Assembly (NCBI RefSeq): GCF_018691265.1
Contig: NW_024881321.1
Location: forward strand, 25,641,698-25,705,697
DNA: 64,000 nt
Reading direction: 5' to 3'
From: Tyto alba
Taxonomy: Eukaryota > Chordata > Aves > Strigiformes > Tytonidae
Of the stretch, positions 61,711-64,000 are shown piece by piece. The translations under genes were made by a program, and so were the position numbers. Position 1 is the stretch's first letter. The number at the start of each line of letters is the position of its first letter. Under the pieces are notes generated by a model. The model did no database searches. It was not told the origin of the DNA and saw only the letters and a list, made by a program, of their open reading frames with translations.

Positions 61711-64000
61711 CTGGCTTGATTATATAGTGCTGTATACTTCAGACTTACTATTATGTTCAACAGAGAAAGCTTTACTGGAATCTTTGGCATATATAACCTA
61801 CAGTTGTTCTAGCAGTTTACGCTTTGAAATGTATTACCTTATCTCCTGGTTCTAGAGGATTTGCTCTCTCAATGTTTCCAAAATGCTGTCTTTTTATGTG
61901 ATTCCCTTCTGATCACCACAAAGAATACTGAGATACTTTTTGACAAAATGCCAGTTTATTCTGTATCAGTGGATGAACTGAGCCCTTTTTTGAAACTCAC
62001 AGGCTGAGCCATAGACAAAACCCAACCAAGTAGCTTAACATGACCACAGACCTTTCCAGAAGTTCGACTCTAATAACCTGGTAGTGAAGACAGTGTGAAT
62101 CATGATATCGGTGTTATAACATCTTTGGACTTTACAGTCTGTATAAATAGAAAGAAGCAACAAATCAGTCTTAAACAGAACCTTTTAGTTCTAACATTTG
62201 AAAAAAAAAAAAAACAAAAAACCTGATGGATTTATAATATGAACATATTAGAAGAAAATAAATTCAAATCAAAGAACTTCAGATTCTTTGGGAATTGGAT
62301 TACTAGAAGTTTGATATTATATTTTTTAAAATATCAAAAAATATAAGAATATCAAAGCTCAATCACCACATTGAGTTCTAAACAATAACATTCCACCTTT
62401 TTATTTTTTTAAATGGTTATTGTGTTTGCATTATGAAAAATCGGATGAGGTGGTGATGTGCTTTTGCCACATGCCTCATTACACAGCTAAAATGTGCATA
62501 AATCTGCACTACCTGATGCTCTGCCTGGCCTTGCCCTGATTACTTAAATTAAGGTTTATTGGGGAAACTATAGTAATAAAGACTAAGCTGCATGTCTGAA
62601 GCAGTCCTGCAATGTATGATATTACAGGAAGAGGATCTTAGGGGCTTTTTATGCATGGTTTCTTTTAGACCTGTAAAAAATAAAAGAAAAAAAAAAAGGT
62701 AGAAAAGTGATAAAACAGTAATGTTTAAAGAAAGAAATAAATGAATGTATAGAAGTACACAATGCCTTAATATTTCCAGCAGCACTGCAAAGGTAATGTA
62801 ATGTGCACAGTGCCATCTAATGCTTTTTTTTGAGATTAGCTGGCACAAGTATTCACAAAACTGCCTTGAGCAGCATTTCATGCTGTGGCAGAGCAGCTAT
62901 GTGAACATTATTAGGAATATTAACAATACGTTATTAGTAAAATCCTGCATTGTCACAATTTAGAGCAATTACATTTTTGATACGATCTTACCATTTCAGA
63001 CACTGTTCTTATTTTAATATGTAACATTTAAACTTGATTTCAACATGAAACAAACACACAGCTATTTGTTTTAAAAATAAACTGCAACTATTTCAATATT
63101 GAAACCATAAAAATACTTTTTCAAACAGTAAATAAAAATATATTTTGATCTAGAGATCAAGAAATATAAGGTCATAATGGAAAATAGAGGAGGTATTAAT
63201 AAAGCAGGAAAACAAGGCAAAACCTCTGAATTATATACATTATATACATACATATACACATTCTTAGTTAAATGTAACAATTGAACCACAGTAATTGAAG
63301 AACTCTCACTTGTTCCCTACTCCGCTTGATCTCTAGCTTCTTATTCTATCTTCCTTTAACCCTAAAATATATACAGGAGGACCGTTCTTACTTCATTATT
63401 TTTTTTTCAAGTTGATCTTGCCTACACAATAATATTTTCAGTGTAGTGATCTTAATGGAATTTAATATTGAAAAATAATGTTTATATACAGCAAGAATTC
63501 CACAGCAGGGATATGTCTCTGTTGCACTAAAATGGCTTAGAATAAAGAGAACAAGAATCTTCCTGTGGAGCTTTAAACTACCCTATAGAACCAAGTATTC
63601 TTGCCACAGAATTCTGTAAAAATCTACAGGGATGTTAACGTGCTCTTAAAATATGCAGCATTTTTTTATCACAGGGGAAAAAAACCCCAGAACTGTAGTC
63701 ACAGAGAAAACCAAGGATGATTGCTGTAATAAAACTACAGGCCATGTTTTATGAAGCTATAAACACAAGCTTCAGCCACAAAATAAGCTAGCTGTCTTTA
63801 GCCTACTCAACAAACAGGTAAGTTTCTAGACCCTATAAAATATCTCTGAGCTTCTAATTATTAAAATACCAATCTATAACATGTGCAGTTCAGGCAATTC
63901 AGTGATGCTGCTGATACCTTCGTTGCAATATCTTGAGGAACTTTCAGAGCATTTAATGAATTGTAATTATGGATGACCTTGCTCTTGAGGGCTTGAGCTG
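61711..64000. other. AT-rich noncoding stretch, no gene seen
   Basis: No supported gene. The interval at about 62420-62560 is complex and non-repetitive, with TAAA/TTAC-type cores and GC-richer words. It might be a conserved noncoding element, but that is only an impression. Confidence 0.55.

Noticed and set aside
1..64000. CRISPR arrays, tRNA or rRNA genes, operon-like gene arrays
   Set aside because: No regularly spaced repeats, no cloverleaf with A/B-box motifs noticed, and no compact gene clusters. The window is vertebrate-type DNA.

Overview
This window looks like bird nuclear DNA, mostly intergenic or intronic and AT-rich. The evidence is its interspersed repeats. It has CR1 LINE pieces read antisense, one keeping the CR1 3' tail built on the ATTCTRTG-type octamer. 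It also has long solo LTRs with TG...CA ends, a TATTTAAG promoter box and 5-bp target duplications, like avian ERVL-type LTRs. A songbird or a relative is plausible, but I cannot fix the species. I see no rRNA, tRNA, CRISPR, operon or bacterial feature, and no protein I can name outside the retroelements.

Layout. 1-14.9 kb: AT-rich DNA with short tandem repeats and one GC-richer block near 4.4-4.9 kb. 14.9-16.6 kb: candidate plus-strand exons (an ORF at 14906-15287; an exon at 16036-16280 that joins in phase to 16484-16529). 21.6 kb: a very small, dense CpG cluster. 22.4-24.1 kb, minus strand: the best candidate gene fragment, two ORF-bearing exons whose phases match once a 26-bp tandem duplication is discounted, ending in a coiled coil and a stop. 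A possible 48-bp upstream exon lies at 29.2 kb. 24-40 kb: noncoding, with small repeats and a few GC-richer blocks. 40.2-40.7 kb: a degenerate LTR. 43.26-43.48 kb: another isolated candidate exon. 46.65-47.67 kb: a solo LTR. 48.7-51.6 kb: an old antisense CR1 ORF2 fragment split by a second solo LTR with a perfect CATCC target duplication. 52-61 kb: noncoding DNA with A-rich simple repeats. 61.15-61.7 kb: an antisense CR1 3' end. The rest is noncoding.

The observation most worth following is the 22.4-24.1 kb minus-strand locus. It reads like the 3' end of an unrecognised lysine/arginine/serine-rich, coiled-coil protein gene. It carries a clean 26-bp duplication that would shift the frame in this copy, suggesting a young pseudogene, a polymorphism or a mis-modelled exon. 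All exon calls come from reading ORFs and splice signals by eye, without homology or transcript data, and are held at low to moderate confidence.
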